DNA from: Candidatus Binatia bacterium
GTDB lineage: Bacteria; Desulfobacterota; Binatia; Bin18
DNA: 64,000 nt
Assembly: GCA_022826945.1 (NCBI GenBank)
Contig: JAJDTY010000023.1
Coordinates: 1-64,000 of the forward strand
Reading direction: 5' to 3'
Positions 8,151 through 15,808 of this stretch are shown in pieces. The notes under the pieces were generated by a model. The model ran no database searches. It saw only the letters and a program-made list of their open reading frames with translations, and was not told the DNA's origin. Position 1 is the first letter of the stretch. Every line of letters starts with the position of its first letter. The position numbers were made by a program, and so were the translations under genes.

Positions 8151-8846
8151 ATGAGGATGCGGAGCTTGTTAGACCGACACGCCATGAAAATAGCAGTCCC
8201 GTTGTGGGTCTGCCTGAGTGCAGGGGCCTGCACTCATCAGTCACGGAGTTTTAAGGGGGGACCTTCAAGCATGCTTCCTCCCGAACCGGCGACTCAGGAT
8301 GCGGGGCAAAAGATTGTCATGTTTCGCCTGGGACGTCTTCCGACCAAGCCACTCCAGCTTCACGATATACGTGTGATTACGGATGCGGGGCAACGGACTG
8401 TCATATTTCGCTTCTCCCGTCCCCCGGAAAACCTGCATTGCTTTCCTCTTAGCGCACCGAGCCGTCTGGTTATTGACATCACCGGCCCGATTGAGGCGCT
8501 GCCTCAGGTCGCAACATATAAACCGGACGATCCTCAGATTAAGGCCGTCCGAGTGGGCAGTTCTGCAGGCCGTATGCGTCTCGTTGTCGAGTTGGCGATG
8601 GATGAGACCCCTCCGGTTTCTGTTGACACCAATGCGGCGATTCTGACTGCCCGGATCGGTCGGAAAACCAAAACAGCCAGTTCGAAGCACGTAGATGCCC
8701 AGATTCTTTTCATTGCCGAGAATGCAGACCTGACGCAGTTAGCCCAGACTCCTTCGATATCTCGGGTGGATGGACCCTCTTCTTCCCCGACACGGTCCCT
8801 TTTGAGGCATCTCTTTGAGAAGAGGAGCGAGTGCGGTGCTGGGTAG
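8151..8846 (+). pseudogene. pilQ: Truncated pilQ-like lipoprotein with AMIN domain
   Basis: The 231-residue product begins with a hydrophobic signal ending LSAGAC, a plausible lipobox. It then has an AMIN-type domain (LVIDITGPIEALPQ, IKAVRVGSSAGRMRLVVEL), the N-terminal peptidoglycan-binding part of PilQ secretins. The secretin domain that should follow is absent and the frame ends in a Ser/Arg-rich tail. The segment DAGQKIVMFRLGRLP is echoed 28 residues later by DAGQRTVIFRFSRPP, and the DNA shows the matching direct repeat at about 8298 and 8382, so part of the AMIN strand has duplicated. It may still be translated and exported; I treat it as a remnant because of its place between pilM debris and aroKB. 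Confidence 0.65.
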
Positions 8847-8941
8847 AGTATGGGTTTTTTATCTTTCTGACGCTAAAGATCGTTGAGAGCTGATCTCTGG
8901 AGGCTGTGGCTAATGTGAGTGGGAGGGAAATCGAAAAACCT

Positions 8942-8999
8942 AGAAGCCTGAGAACCCAGCGGAGACGTATTGGGAGAGTTCTCAGACTTGTGGGCTTCT
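8942..8999. repeat. Interrupted inverted repeat
   Basis: AGAAGCC-TGAGAAC at 8942-8955 is matched by GTTCTCA at 8978-8984 and GGCTTCT at 8993-8999. The two 7-bp arms pair in nested order, with an 8-base bulge on one side only. Transcribed, this would fold into a long bulged hairpin. It could be a terminator-like or insertion-derived structure; there is no U-run after it. Confidence 0.5.
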
Positions 9000-9184
9000 C
9001 GCCCGTCGAAGATCTAAACAAGGAGAGTCTGTAGTGGAAATGGTAGGAACACTCGAAGGCTTGGGCGCCAAGTATGAATATACTGGGGTTGTGGTGAGTG
9101 GTGTCAAGGGTTGGCATCGAGCCTTCGCGCGTCTCTATCAGTGGGGGTATGGGGTTGATGTGGTGGTGGAAATGGAGAGACGAA

Positions 9185-9219
9185 TATAGGGGCGGGCGTA
9201 TACCCCGTCCGCCCCTATA
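9185..9219. repeat. GC-rich hairpin repeat
   Basis: TATAGGGGCGG at 9185-9195 pairs perfectly with CCGCCCCTATA at 9209-9219, and three further pairs can form towards the short loop. It is followed by an A-run, not a T-run, on the plus strand. Short GGGGCGG...CCGCCCC hairpins are common dispersed intergenic repeats in environmental genomes. On the minus strand it would be followed by no obvious U-tract either, so I call it a repeat and not a terminator. Confidence 0.6.
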
Positions 9220-9531
9220 CAAAAAATTCAGTGAAATTGGAGGACTATAGGGCGGTCCCAAGCTTCCATCAAGAAAATTTTCTCCGCCCTGGCTCGTTAC
9301 AGACAAAACACAGGGCGACGTTTTGGGTGGGGCGGTGGTGAAGGCGGCAATCTTTATTGTCGCTAGGGCCAGGGAGTTTTGCTTAGTGGGACAGCGCCCT
9401 GAATGGGCTGCTTAGGTTGGCGCTCTTCAGGTCGCTGTTGATGAAAGAGGTGGTGGTGGGGTTTTGGTTGGCCACGGCAAAGCTCCCTGGCTAGCACACA
9501 AGTCGCACGCCCGAACGTATGAGACATTGTA

Positions 9532-10065
9532 ATGTTCTCTTGGCGTGGACGCAACATTATTTTTGTTGGCTTTATGGGAACAGGAAAAAGCCTGGTCGCC
9601 AGCCGTCTGGCAAAACGACTCGACCGCAGGTTTGTTGACACAGATACCTGTATTGAGCATGAAGCAGATATGTCGATTGCTCAGATCTTCGCCACTGAAG
9701 GAGAAGCAGCCTTTCGTCAACGAGAGCGGCAAGCCATAGCCCGCGCCTGTCAAGAAAAAGAGATGGTGATCGCCACGGGTGGCGGAGCCATTGTCGATAA
9801 AGAAAACGCCAGAACAATGAAAGCGAGCGGCCCGGTCGTTTGTCTGACCGCTCGTCCCGCCGTCATCCTCCAACGCGTCCAGGGTGACACCACTCGTCCA
9901 TTGTTGCAGGAGCCCAACCCGCTCGAAAAGATCCAACGATTGCTGGCAGACAGAGCAGAAGCCTACGCCCGTGCTGATATCACTATTGATACATCGAGCT
10001 TAGGCCCGGATGCGGTTGTAGAGGCCACACTGACAGCCTTGACCCAAGCAGACTCCGCTGTGTAG
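9532..10065 (+). CDS. aroK: Shikimate kinase
   Basis: AroK phosphorylates shikimate with ATP in the chorismate pathway. The 177-residue product has the P-loop GFMGTGKSLVA, the shikimate-binding DTDTCIEHE and FRQRE segments, and the GGGAIV loop. The lid region TTRPLL and the adenine-binding C-terminal part are present. It is followed after 9 bases by aroB. aroK-aroB directly after pilMNOPQ is the standard order in many proteobacteria, which supports reading the upstream debris as pil remnants. Confidence 0.96.
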   Translation: MFSWRGRNIIFVGFMGTGKSLVASRLAKRLDRRFVDTDTCIEHEADMSIAQIFATEGEAAFRQRERQAIARACQEKEMVIATGGGAIVDKENARTMKASGPVVCLTARPAVILQRVQGDTTRPLLQEPNPLEKIQRLLADRAEAYARADITIDTSSLGPDAVVEATLTALTQADSAV

Positions 10066-10074
10066 AAAAGCCCT

Positions 10075-11163
10075 ATGGATACGCTCACGCTGAACCTCGG
10101 GGCGCGATCCTACCCTATCCATATTGGGTCAGACATCCTCGGCACGTTAGGTCAGTTCCTCAAACGGCAAAATTTCCTCACTGGCCGAGTCGGGGTGATA
10201 ACGGATTCCCATGTTGGCAAACACTACCGGAATCCGGTAACCAATATTCTTACCGCCGAGGGATTCGAGCCGGTAGTGATTGAGATTCCTGCGGGCGAAG
10301 AACACAAAAACTTGGCCTGGCTGACCTTTCTCTATGACAAACTCGTTGAGGGACGGATTGAGCGCAATTCGCCGTTAATCGCCCTAGGGGGAGGGGTCAT
10401 TGGAGACCTCACGGGCTTTGCGGCGGCAACTTTCCGGCGTGGAGTTCCATTTATCCAGATCCCGACGACCCTCCTTGCTCAGGTTGACGCGAGTGTCGGC
10501 GGTAAGACGGCCGTCAACCATCCGGCAGGGAAGAATCTGATCGGCGCATTCTACCAGCCACGTATGGTCTTGATCGATGTCGCCGTCCTCAAGACGCTCC
10601 CAAAGCGTGAATTTGTGTCAGGGATAGCAGAAGTCATCAAGTATGGAGTTATTCTGAGTCCGGAACTCTTCGGGTTGCTTGAGGAAGAACTCACAGTACT
10701 CCTGAGTGTTAATCCGGCGCTTCTGGCCTCAGTGGTCAAGACATGCTGCCAACTCAAGGCCCTGGTTGTGGAAGAAGACGAAACGGAAGGGGATTATCGA
10801 GCGATTCTTAACTTCGGTCACACCATGGGACACGCGATTGAAAGTGCGACCAATTACAAAAGCTTTTTACATGGTGAGGCGGTCGCACTCGGTATGGTTT
10901 TCGCCACCCACCTGTCGCAACAACGGGGATTGTGTCGGCCGGCGGTACGTGACCGCGTGGTGCGCCTGATCAAACAGGCCGGATTACCGATCGACATCCC
11001 ACAGGACCTTGCACAAGAGCATCTCCGGATAGGGATCGAAGCGGACAAAAAGGTTACTGCCGGAAAAGTCAAATTCGTCTGTCTGGAAGATATTGGCAAA
11101 ACGCGCTTCGAGTTTATGAGTGCAGCCGAAATTGTCGGGCATTTATACCGGTCGACTTCCTGA
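10075..11163 (+). CDS. aroB: 3-dehydroquinate synthase
   Basis: AroB converts DAHP to 3-dehydroquinate using NAD and a divalent metal, the second step of the shikimate pathway. The 362-residue product has the expected length. It shows GGGVIGDLTGFAAATFRRG for NAD binding, PTTLLAQVDASVGGKT with catalytic Lys, and NFGHTMGHAIE with metal-binding His. It follows aroK closely and is probably co-transcribed; aroC of the same pathway is 19 kb downstream. Confidence 0.97.
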   Translation: MDTLTLNLGARSYPIHIGSDILGTLGQFLKRQNFLTGRVGVITDSHVGKHYRNPVTNILTAEGFEPVVIEIPAGEEHKNLAWLTFLYDKLVEGRIERNSPLIALGGGVIGDLTGFAAATFRRGVPFIQIPTTLLAQVDASVGGKTAVNHPAGKNLIGAFYQPRMVLIDVAVLKTLPKREFVSGIAEVIKYGVILSPELFGLLEEELTVLLSVNPALLASVVKTCCQLKALVVEEDETEGDYRAILNFGHTMGHAIESATNYKSFLHGEAVALGMVFATHLSQQRGLCRPAVRDRVVRLIKQAGLPIDIPQDLAQEHLRIGIEADKKVTAGKVKFVCLEDIGKTRFEFMSAAEIVGHLYRSTS

Positions 11164-11260
11164 GCGGCCGGCCCAGAATTGACATCTCTCATTCTCCTCC
11201 CTGGAGGACTCGACGCGCATCCTTGCTGGCGAACGCCGGGCAGGGGTGTATGGTGGATAC

Positions 11261-11653
11261 ATGCCGACGACAATGCGCAACCTTGCGTTCGGCCTCCTTG
11301 CCTTATTGTGGCTGCCGATCGGCATCGCCGCGACGACCCTGGGCCGTGGTATACCGTGGCCTATGGCACCATCTGCTTGGCTTTCATTAGTTGTGACTGC
11401 GCCTTGTGGCCTGCCGCTTGCCCTGGCCTGTCTCAGGCTCTGGCGGGTTGGATATCCGGGTACGGCCTGGGCCGCCTTCGCCGTACTAGCGCTCGTGACT
11501 GTGGTGGCGTCTCTATTCGCAGGCCTGCTCGGTCCCGTGGCAATTGCAATCTATGCCCTAGTCATCAGCGGACCAGCCTGGATACTATACGCTTTCTTAC
11601 GACGTACACGACGCTCCCGTGTACCGAGAGAGCAGCGCTATTCAGGCCCCTAG
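11261..11653 (+). CDS. Small integral membrane protein of unknown function
   Basis: From the ATG at 11261 the product is about 130 residues with four hydrophobic segments (LAFGLLALLWLPIGIAATTL, then two near the middle, then LGPVAIAIYALVI). It ends in a basic tail (RRTRRSRVPREQR), which suggests the C-terminus faces the cytoplasm. An ATG at 11246 is an alternative start. I recognise no family. It stands alone between aroB and the uracil methyltransferase gene. Confidence 0.55.
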   Translation: MPTTMRNLAFGLLALLWLPIGIAATTLGRGIPWPMAPSAWLSLVVTAPCGLPLALACLRLWRVGYPGTAWAAFAVLALVTVVASLFAGLLGPVAIAIYALVISGPAWILYAFLRRTRRSRVPREQRYSGP

Positions 11654-11799
11654 CTTCCGAAAGCGCCTGAGCACCCTACGCCCATCTATAACAGAGAACA
11701 CCGGTGAGCTTACCGGGTGGGGTGCTGTCGGATCACGTCGTACTCACCTGTGGGCCTCATTCTGTTGACACCCAGGAGCAGGCTTTATAGTCTGCCACG

Positions 11800-13128
11800 G
11801 TGTCAGAACACAAACCCTCGCGACCGTCTCCGTCTCGAAAAAGACACGCCGGCTCCCAGCGTCCCCACCAAGCCCAAAAGCCGAACACTCAGTACAGCAA
11901 AAAGAAGGCGACCTCAGGGTCGTCGCGTGCAAGCGGCCGTGCAGGCGACAAACCCGACTGGAAGCCGCCCTGTCCGCATGCGCCTCACTGTTACGGCTGC
12001 CCCTTTGTCTCCGTTCCCTACGACCAACAGCTTGAGAGAAAACAAACCATAGTGCAGGAGGCGTTTGCCGCATTTCCGTCGCTCAAGGAGATTGATGTTC
12101 CTTTGCCCGTTGCTTCGCCCAAAAAGTTTGGCTACCGCTCCCGCGTCAAACTGGCCGTGCAGGGCGTCAAAGGGCAAATCCGGATTGGCCTGTATGTCCC
12201 TGAAACACATAGGGTTTTTGATATCTCAGCATGTCCCGTCCACCCCAGAGAGATCAACCGTATCGTCGCCTTTCTCAAACAGGCGATAGAACGGCTGCAT
12301 ATTATTCCCTATGACGAAGCGCGTGATACCGGCCAACTCCGCTATATCGATCTGCGCTATAGTTTTTGGCAGCGAAAGACGCTGCTGCTGCTAGTCACTC
12401 GACATATGCACTTTCCCCAGGTGCACGACTTGACCCGTCAGCTTGAACGACGGTTTCCTTTTTTGAGTGGCATTGTTCATAATATCAATGACCAGCCGGG
12501 CAATGTGATCTGGGGAAAACGCTTTCGCCCCTTACGGGGCCGAGACTCTTTACTCGAACAAATAGGGCATGTCCGTCTCAGCATTCCGGTTGACACTTTT
12601 TCCCAGGTCAATCCGCCTATGGCGAAGCGTATTTACGAAACCGCTGTCCGGTGGAGCAATATGACCGGACAGGAAATCGTCCTTGATGTGTATTGCGGAA
12701 TCGGCCCTATCGCCCTGTATTGTGCCTCGCAGACTAAGTTTGTGGCTGGGATTGAGGAAAATGAGCGGGCCGTGAACGTTGCAAAAGAAAACGCCCGGCG
12801 CAATGGCTATCACAATACCCGTTTCTTTCATGGCGATGCAGCGCAGAAGATAGAAGAGATCGCCACCACCCTCCCACCCATCGATAGGATTGTGCTCAAC
12901 CCACCTCGGACAGGACTGAGCCCCGAGGCCTTCTCCTCGGTCATAGAAGTGAACGCGCCCAAACTGCTCTATATCTCCTGTTCTCCCCGGACGCTCGCTC
13001 GAGACCTTGATCGTTTTACCGACGCTGGCTATGCCGTTGGACGGGTCCAGCCATTCGATATGTTTCCGCAAACAGACCAAGTGGAAACGCTCGCCCTTAT
13101 CGAGAAGAGAGGGAGGAGTTCTGCCTAA
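11800..13128 (+). CDS. TrmA/RlmD-family 23S rRNA or tRNA (uracil-5-)-methyltransferase
   Basis: The enzyme methylates C5 of a uridine in 23S rRNA or tRNA with S-adenosylmethionine. The 442-residue product has a basic Ser/Pro/Lys-rich N-terminal extension of about 65 residues. CPHAPHCYGC then follows, with a later Cys in FDISACPVH, which fits the C-x5-C-x2-C...C iron-sulphur cluster of the RlmD group. The SAM site is VLDVYCGIGPIALYC, followed by LNPPRTG and the catalytic-Cys motif ISCSPRTLARDL. The exact target base cannot be read. Its 3' end overlaps the open frame of pgeF. Confidence 0.9.
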   Translation: MSEHKPSRPSPSRKRHAGSQRPHQAQKPNTQYSKKKATSGSSRASGRAGDKPDWKPPCPHAPHCYGCPFVSVPYDQQLERKQTIVQEAFAAFPSLKEIDVPLPVASPKKFGYRSRVKLAVQGVKGQIRIGLYVPETHRVFDISACPVHPREINRIVAFLKQAIERLHIIPYDEARDTGQLRYIDLRYSFWQRKTLLLLVTRHMHFPQVHDLTRQLERRFPFLSGIVHNINDQPGNVIWGKRFRPLRGRDSLLEQIGHVRLSIPVDTFSQVNPPMAKRIYETAVRWSNMTGQEIVLDVYCGIGPIALYCASQTKFVAGIEENERAVNVAKENARRNGYHNTRFFHGDAAQKIEEIATTLPPIDRIVLNPPRTGLSPEAFSSVIEVNAPKLLYISCSPRTLARDLDRFTDAGYAVGRVQPFDMFPQTDQVETLALIEKRGRSSA

Positions 13129-13918
13129 ATCGGCGCTGGGCCCAAAAAAACCGCCCGGGCGGGAACTCTGGATTCGAGACGAGGCGTGGAGTGCGTTTCC
13201 TGGTCTGATCCATGGTTTTTCCCGTCGCTTACCAGAATCCTTCACCGCAGCTTCATTAGGCGCTTCTTTGGGCGCTCCGGACTGTCTACTCCATACCCTC
13301 AGGCAGGTTCATGGGAATACCATCGTGCATATTGGAGGAGGGGAAGCAGCATCCGGGTCGGAAGCAGATGGAATGCTCACAACCGAACAAAACGTCCTGC
13401 TCGGCATCAAGACTGCGGATTGTGTACCGATTCTCCTCGTTGCTCAACAAAAAATGGGCGAAAGAGGAAACGTGTCCTCCAATAGATACAAAAAGCTGGA
13501 CACATTTCCTCTTCTTGGCGCTCTTCACGCTGGATGGAGAGGTACGCAGAAGGCAATCGCCCTCCGAGCAGTTGAACGATGTGCCGAGCGATGGGACGTT
13601 TCCCCCACTCAGCTCTGGGTCGCCCTGGGTCCATCAATTGGCGGATGCTGTTATCAAGTCGGCTCCGAGATCGGAGAGCCACTCTTTGAGCGCTGGGGAG
13701 ACGGACAGCCGACAACCTGGAATCGGCAGGGAGACAAGGGCTATCTCGACCTGCGGGCGATAAACCGCATGCAGTTGATTCAGGCCGGTGTACTGCAGAC
13801 GCAGATTCACTATGTTGGATCCTGTACATTCTGCCATCCAGATGAGTTTACCTCATACCGCAGAGAAGGGGCTCAAGCCGGTCGCCAGCTCAGCGTCATC
13901 GGCTGGCGTCCAAAGTGA
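13031..13918 (+). CDS. pgeF: PgeF/YfiH-type multicopper-oxidase-like purine nucleoside phosphorylase
   Basis: The product has FPGLIHGFSRR, LRQVHGNTIV, IKTADCVPILL, ALHAGWRGT and CTFCHPDEFTSYRR, the metal-binding Cys/His signatures of the YfiH/PgeF (laccase-domain) family. Members act on purine nucleosides and in peptidoglycan-related editing. The start is uncertain: the first ATG is at 13031, inside the preceding gene, and conserved sequence begins only near 13150. No good ATG or GTG lies closer; a CTG at 13121 directly follows GGAGGAG. About 18-20 extra residues containing RGNVSSNRYKKLDTFPLL interrupt the family between IPILL-type strand and HAGWRG. This insert is exactly a palindromic element (13462-13513). 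Confidence 0.88.
   Translation: MPLDGSSHSICFRKQTKWKRSPLSRREGGVLPKSALGPKKPPGRELWIRDEAWSAFPGLIHGFSRRLPESFTAASLGASLGAPDCLLHTLRQVHGNTIVHIGGGEAASGSEADGMLTTEQNVLLGIKTADCVPILLVAQQKMGERGNVSSNRYKKLDTFPLLGALHAGWRGTQKAIALRAVERCAERWDVSPTQLWVALGPSIGGCCYQVGSEIGEPLFERWGDGQPTTWNRQGDKGYLDLRAINRMQLIQAGVLQTQIHYVGSCTFCHPDEFTSYRREGAQAGRQLSVIGWRPK
13462..13513. repeat. Palindromic element copy A, in frame inside pgeF
   Basis: AAGAGGAAACGTGTCC at 13462-13477 is mirrored by GGACACATTTCCTCTT at 13498-13513 (15 of 16 pairs). The central part is CTCCAATAGATAC-like. The same element occurs in mnmG with the same 52-base length and nearly the same sequence. It encodes RGNVSSN...LDTFPLL and keeps the frame open. Confidence 0.9.
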
Positions 13919-13919
13919 T

Positions 13920-14933
13920 ATGCGCGTTGCTGTTATTGGCGGAGGCGGTTGGGGAACCGCCCTGGCGTGTCTCTTAGACTCGGTCGGGCATGAGGCCCAG
14001 GTGTGGGTCAGGCATGAGGTCTTAGCCCAGAAAATTGAAAGGACACGGGAGAATACGGACTATCTGCCTGGGGTGCGGCTCCCGGAGACACTCGGCTTTA
14101 CCCCAGAATTGTCTACAGCGGTCATCGGCGCTGATGTTCTTGTTATCGCCGTTCCCTCCCATGCGATCCGTTCCATCGCCTCAACGCTGGGCTCCCTGCT
14201 CACGACAACACCGCTACTAGTGAGCACCAGTAAGGGTATTGAGCAGGATTCTCTCCAAACGATGAGTGGGGTGCTTACCGAGGTCCTCCCCCCACGGTTC
14301 GTACACAAGATCACCGTGCTCTCAGGTCCTAGCTTTGCCGTAGAAGTTGCACGTGGTCTTCCGACCGCAGTAACCGTCGCAGCGCAAGATCACGCCATCG
14401 CTCAGAGAGTCCAGACATTGTTCTCAGCTCCGACATTTCGCGTCTACACGACAACGGACGTGATCGGGGCCGAGATTGGCGGTGCGGTCAAGAATGTGAT
14501 TGCCTTGGCCGTCGGAGTGAGTGACGGATTGGGATACGGCTATAACGCACGGGCGGCCTTGATCACGCGAGGTATGGCTGAGGTTGTCCGTTTGGCAACC
14601 CGAATGGGCGCACATCCCCAAACATTATCGGGCCTGTCTGGCATGGGTGACCTTATTCTGACGTGCACGAGTGACCTCAGCCGCAACCGAACTGTGGGTA
14701 TTCGGCTCGGAAGAGGAGAGTCCTTGGAGGCTATTCAGCGGACCATGACAACCGTTGCCGAAGGTATCCGGAACTGCCGCTCGATCCTGGATTTAGCCCG
14801 GCGCCTGGCCGTTGATATGCCTATTGTGGAGCAGATATATGAACTCGTCTATTCCGGTAAACCGCCGACACAGGTGGTCACCGACTTGCTGGCACGCCAG
14901 ACCAAGGCCGAGTTTCCACCAAGAGGAAATTGA
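13920..14933 (+). CDS. gpsA: NAD(P)H-dependent glycerol-3-phosphate dehydrogenase
   Basis: GpsA reduces dihydroxyacetone phosphate to sn-glycerol 3-phosphate for phospholipid synthesis. From the ATG at 13920 the product is 337 residues and begins MRVAVIGGGGWGTALA, the dinucleotide-binding fold. Further signatures are LSGPSFAVEVARGLPTA, the catalytic Lys in GGAVKNVIALAVGVSDGLG, and LSGMGDLILTCTS. The ATG is one base after the pgeF stop codon, so the two are translationally linked. The longer open frame upstream of this ATG is only overlap with pgeF. Confidence 0.96.
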   Translation: MRVAVIGGGGWGTALACLLDSVGHEAQVWVRHEVLAQKIERTRENTDYLPGVRLPETLGFTPELSTAVIGADVLVIAVPSHAIRSIASTLGSLLTTTPLLVSTSKGIEQDSLQTMSGVLTEVLPPRFVHKITVLSGPSFAVEVARGLPTAVTVAAQDHAIAQRVQTLFSAPTFRVYTTTDVIGAEIGGAVKNVIALAVGVSDGLGYGYNARAALITRGMAEVVRLATRMGAHPQTLSGLSGMGDLILTCTSDLSRNRTVGIRLGRGESLEAIQRTMTTVAEGIRNCRSILDLARRLAVDMPIVEQIYELVYSGKPPTQVVTDLLARQTKAEFPPRGN

Positions 14934-14992
14934 CATCTTGGGAGTGGTATGGTGGTATGGATGGCTAACCGAGTACAGCACACTAGGAACGG

Positions 14993-15523
14993 ATGAATAT
15001 CGATGAAAAGGACTTATCAACCAAGCAATACCAGTCGAAAGCGCACGCACGGGTTTCTCGTTCGGATGAGGACAGCCGGGGGTCGTGCGGTTATCAAGCG
15101 GCGGCGCGCGAAAGGGCGCAAACTCCTCAGTGTACGGACACCGCTCAAGCCAGCACGCCGCTAGCTGCTCGCACAGTCCGATACACATTTCCCAAAACGG
15201 CGCGTCTGCTGGTTCGCCGAGAATTTCTCGCCTTCCAAAGACGAGGAGAACGCCGGTATAGTCGCAATTTTATTATTATTACTTCGCCTGCTCGTACCGC
15301 TCGTCCCCGCCTTGGGGTGACGACCTCACGGCGCTATGGCAAGGCAGTCATGCGGAATCACATGAAGAGAAGGTTGCGCGAGTTTTTTCGAGTTCGGCAG
15401 GCATGCATATCCCCACCACGTGATATTCTTATTATTCCCAAATCACGCGCGCAGGAGCTCACTTTTGCCCAGATCGTTACCGAACTAGAGAGGGTGCTTC
15501 CCATTGCTCAACGCATGCAGTGA
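14993..15523 (+). CDS. rnpA: RNase P protein component with N-terminal extension overlapping rpmH
   Basis: RnpA binds RNase P RNA and helps process tRNA 5' ends. The conserved core begins near residue 63 ([20 protein letters not shown]) and includes the family motif [16 protein letters not shown]. In this frame the only ATG, GTG or TTG before the core is the ATG at 14993, just after a TAG at 14984; I checked every codon between. The protein is therefore 176 residues, with about 62 extra N-terminal residues, and its gene contains the whole of rpmH in another frame. AGGAA lies 4-5 bases before the ATG and could serve both genes. Initiation at a non-standard codon near 15170 is the alternative. 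yidD and yidC follow, the usual order. Confidence 0.88.
   Translation: MNIDEKDLSTKQYQSKAHARVSRSDEDSRGSCGYQAAARERAQTPQCTDTAQASTPLAARTVRYTFPKTARLLVRREFLAFQRRGERRYSRNFIIITSPARTARPRLGVTTSRRYGKAVMRNHMKRRLREFFRVRQACISPPRDILIIPKSRAQELTFAQIVTELERVLPIAQRMQ
15003..15164 (+). CDS. rpmH: 50S ribosomal protein L34
   Basis: A short frame of 53 codons encodes [20 protein letters not shown] and a basic remainder with [20 protein letters not shown], the highly conserved L34 sequence. L34 is a small basic protein of the large ribosomal subunit. Its ATG lies 10 bases after the rnpA ATG and its stop at 15162-15164 falls before the conserved rnpA core. The whole gene is thus nested in rnpA in the +1 frame. A separate ribosome site is not evident. 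Confidence 0.96.
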   Translation: MKRTYQPSNTSRKRTHGFLVRMRTAGGRAVIKRRRAKGRKLLSVRTPLKPARR

Positions 15524-15782
15524 AATCGTTCACTTTTTCGGCTCGTCATGTGCTACGGTAGTCTCTCGGCTAGGCCAACTGGTAGTCGTGGGCGGACTCA
15601 AGAGCTATCGCCTCTTCCTCTCTCCGCTGATCGGTCCGGCCTGTCGCTTCTATCCCAGTTGCTCTCAGTACGCTCTGCACGCCGTACGCAAGCATGGGAC
15701 ACTCAGGGGGCTGATGCTCACGATTCGACGTCTCGCCAAATGTCACCCATGGCACCCAGGCGGAGTCGATCTCGTCCCCTAG
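15504..15782 (+). CDS. yidD: Membrane protein insertion efficiency factor
   Basis: YidD is a small membrane-associated protein that assists YidC-dependent insertion. The core SYRLFLSPLIGPACRFYPSC followed by SQYALHAVRKHG and RLAKCHPWHPGGVDLVP is the complete family signature with its conserved cysteines. The likely start is the TTG at 15504, overlapping the rnpA end; a GTG at 15588 would leave an unusually short N-terminus. It sits between rnpA and yidC as in most bacteria. Confidence 0.95.
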   Translation: MLNACSEIVHFFGSSCATVVSRLGQLVVVGGLKSYRLFLSPLIGPACRFYPSCSQYALHAVRKHGTLRGLMLTIRRLAKCHPWHPGGVDLVP

Positions 15783-15808
15783 CTCAGTTTGCGGACGTTT
15801 GAAGTTCT

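Larger units (their letters stand above)
8847..9531. other. 685-base stretch without a convincing gene
   Basis: Between the pilQ remnant and aroK I see no reading frame with recognisable protein. A long minus-strand frame (8710-9306) has His/Ser/Pro-rich, non-protein-like composition and overlaps the pilQ remnant. The stretch holds two inverted repeats, at 8942-8999 and 9185-9219, annotated separately. It may be decayed pilQ or insertion debris. The aroK promoter probably lies in its last part but I cannot place it. Confidence 0.5.

Noticed and set aside
8710-9306. 198-codon minus-strand open frame
   Set aside because: Composition is His/Ser/Pro-rich without protein-like pattern, it has no family motif, and it overlaps the pilQ remnant on the other strand.
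13788-13919. Longer gpsA start at 13788
   Set aside because: The extra residues have no family match and overlap pgeF; the conserved MRVAVIGGGGWG begins at 13920.
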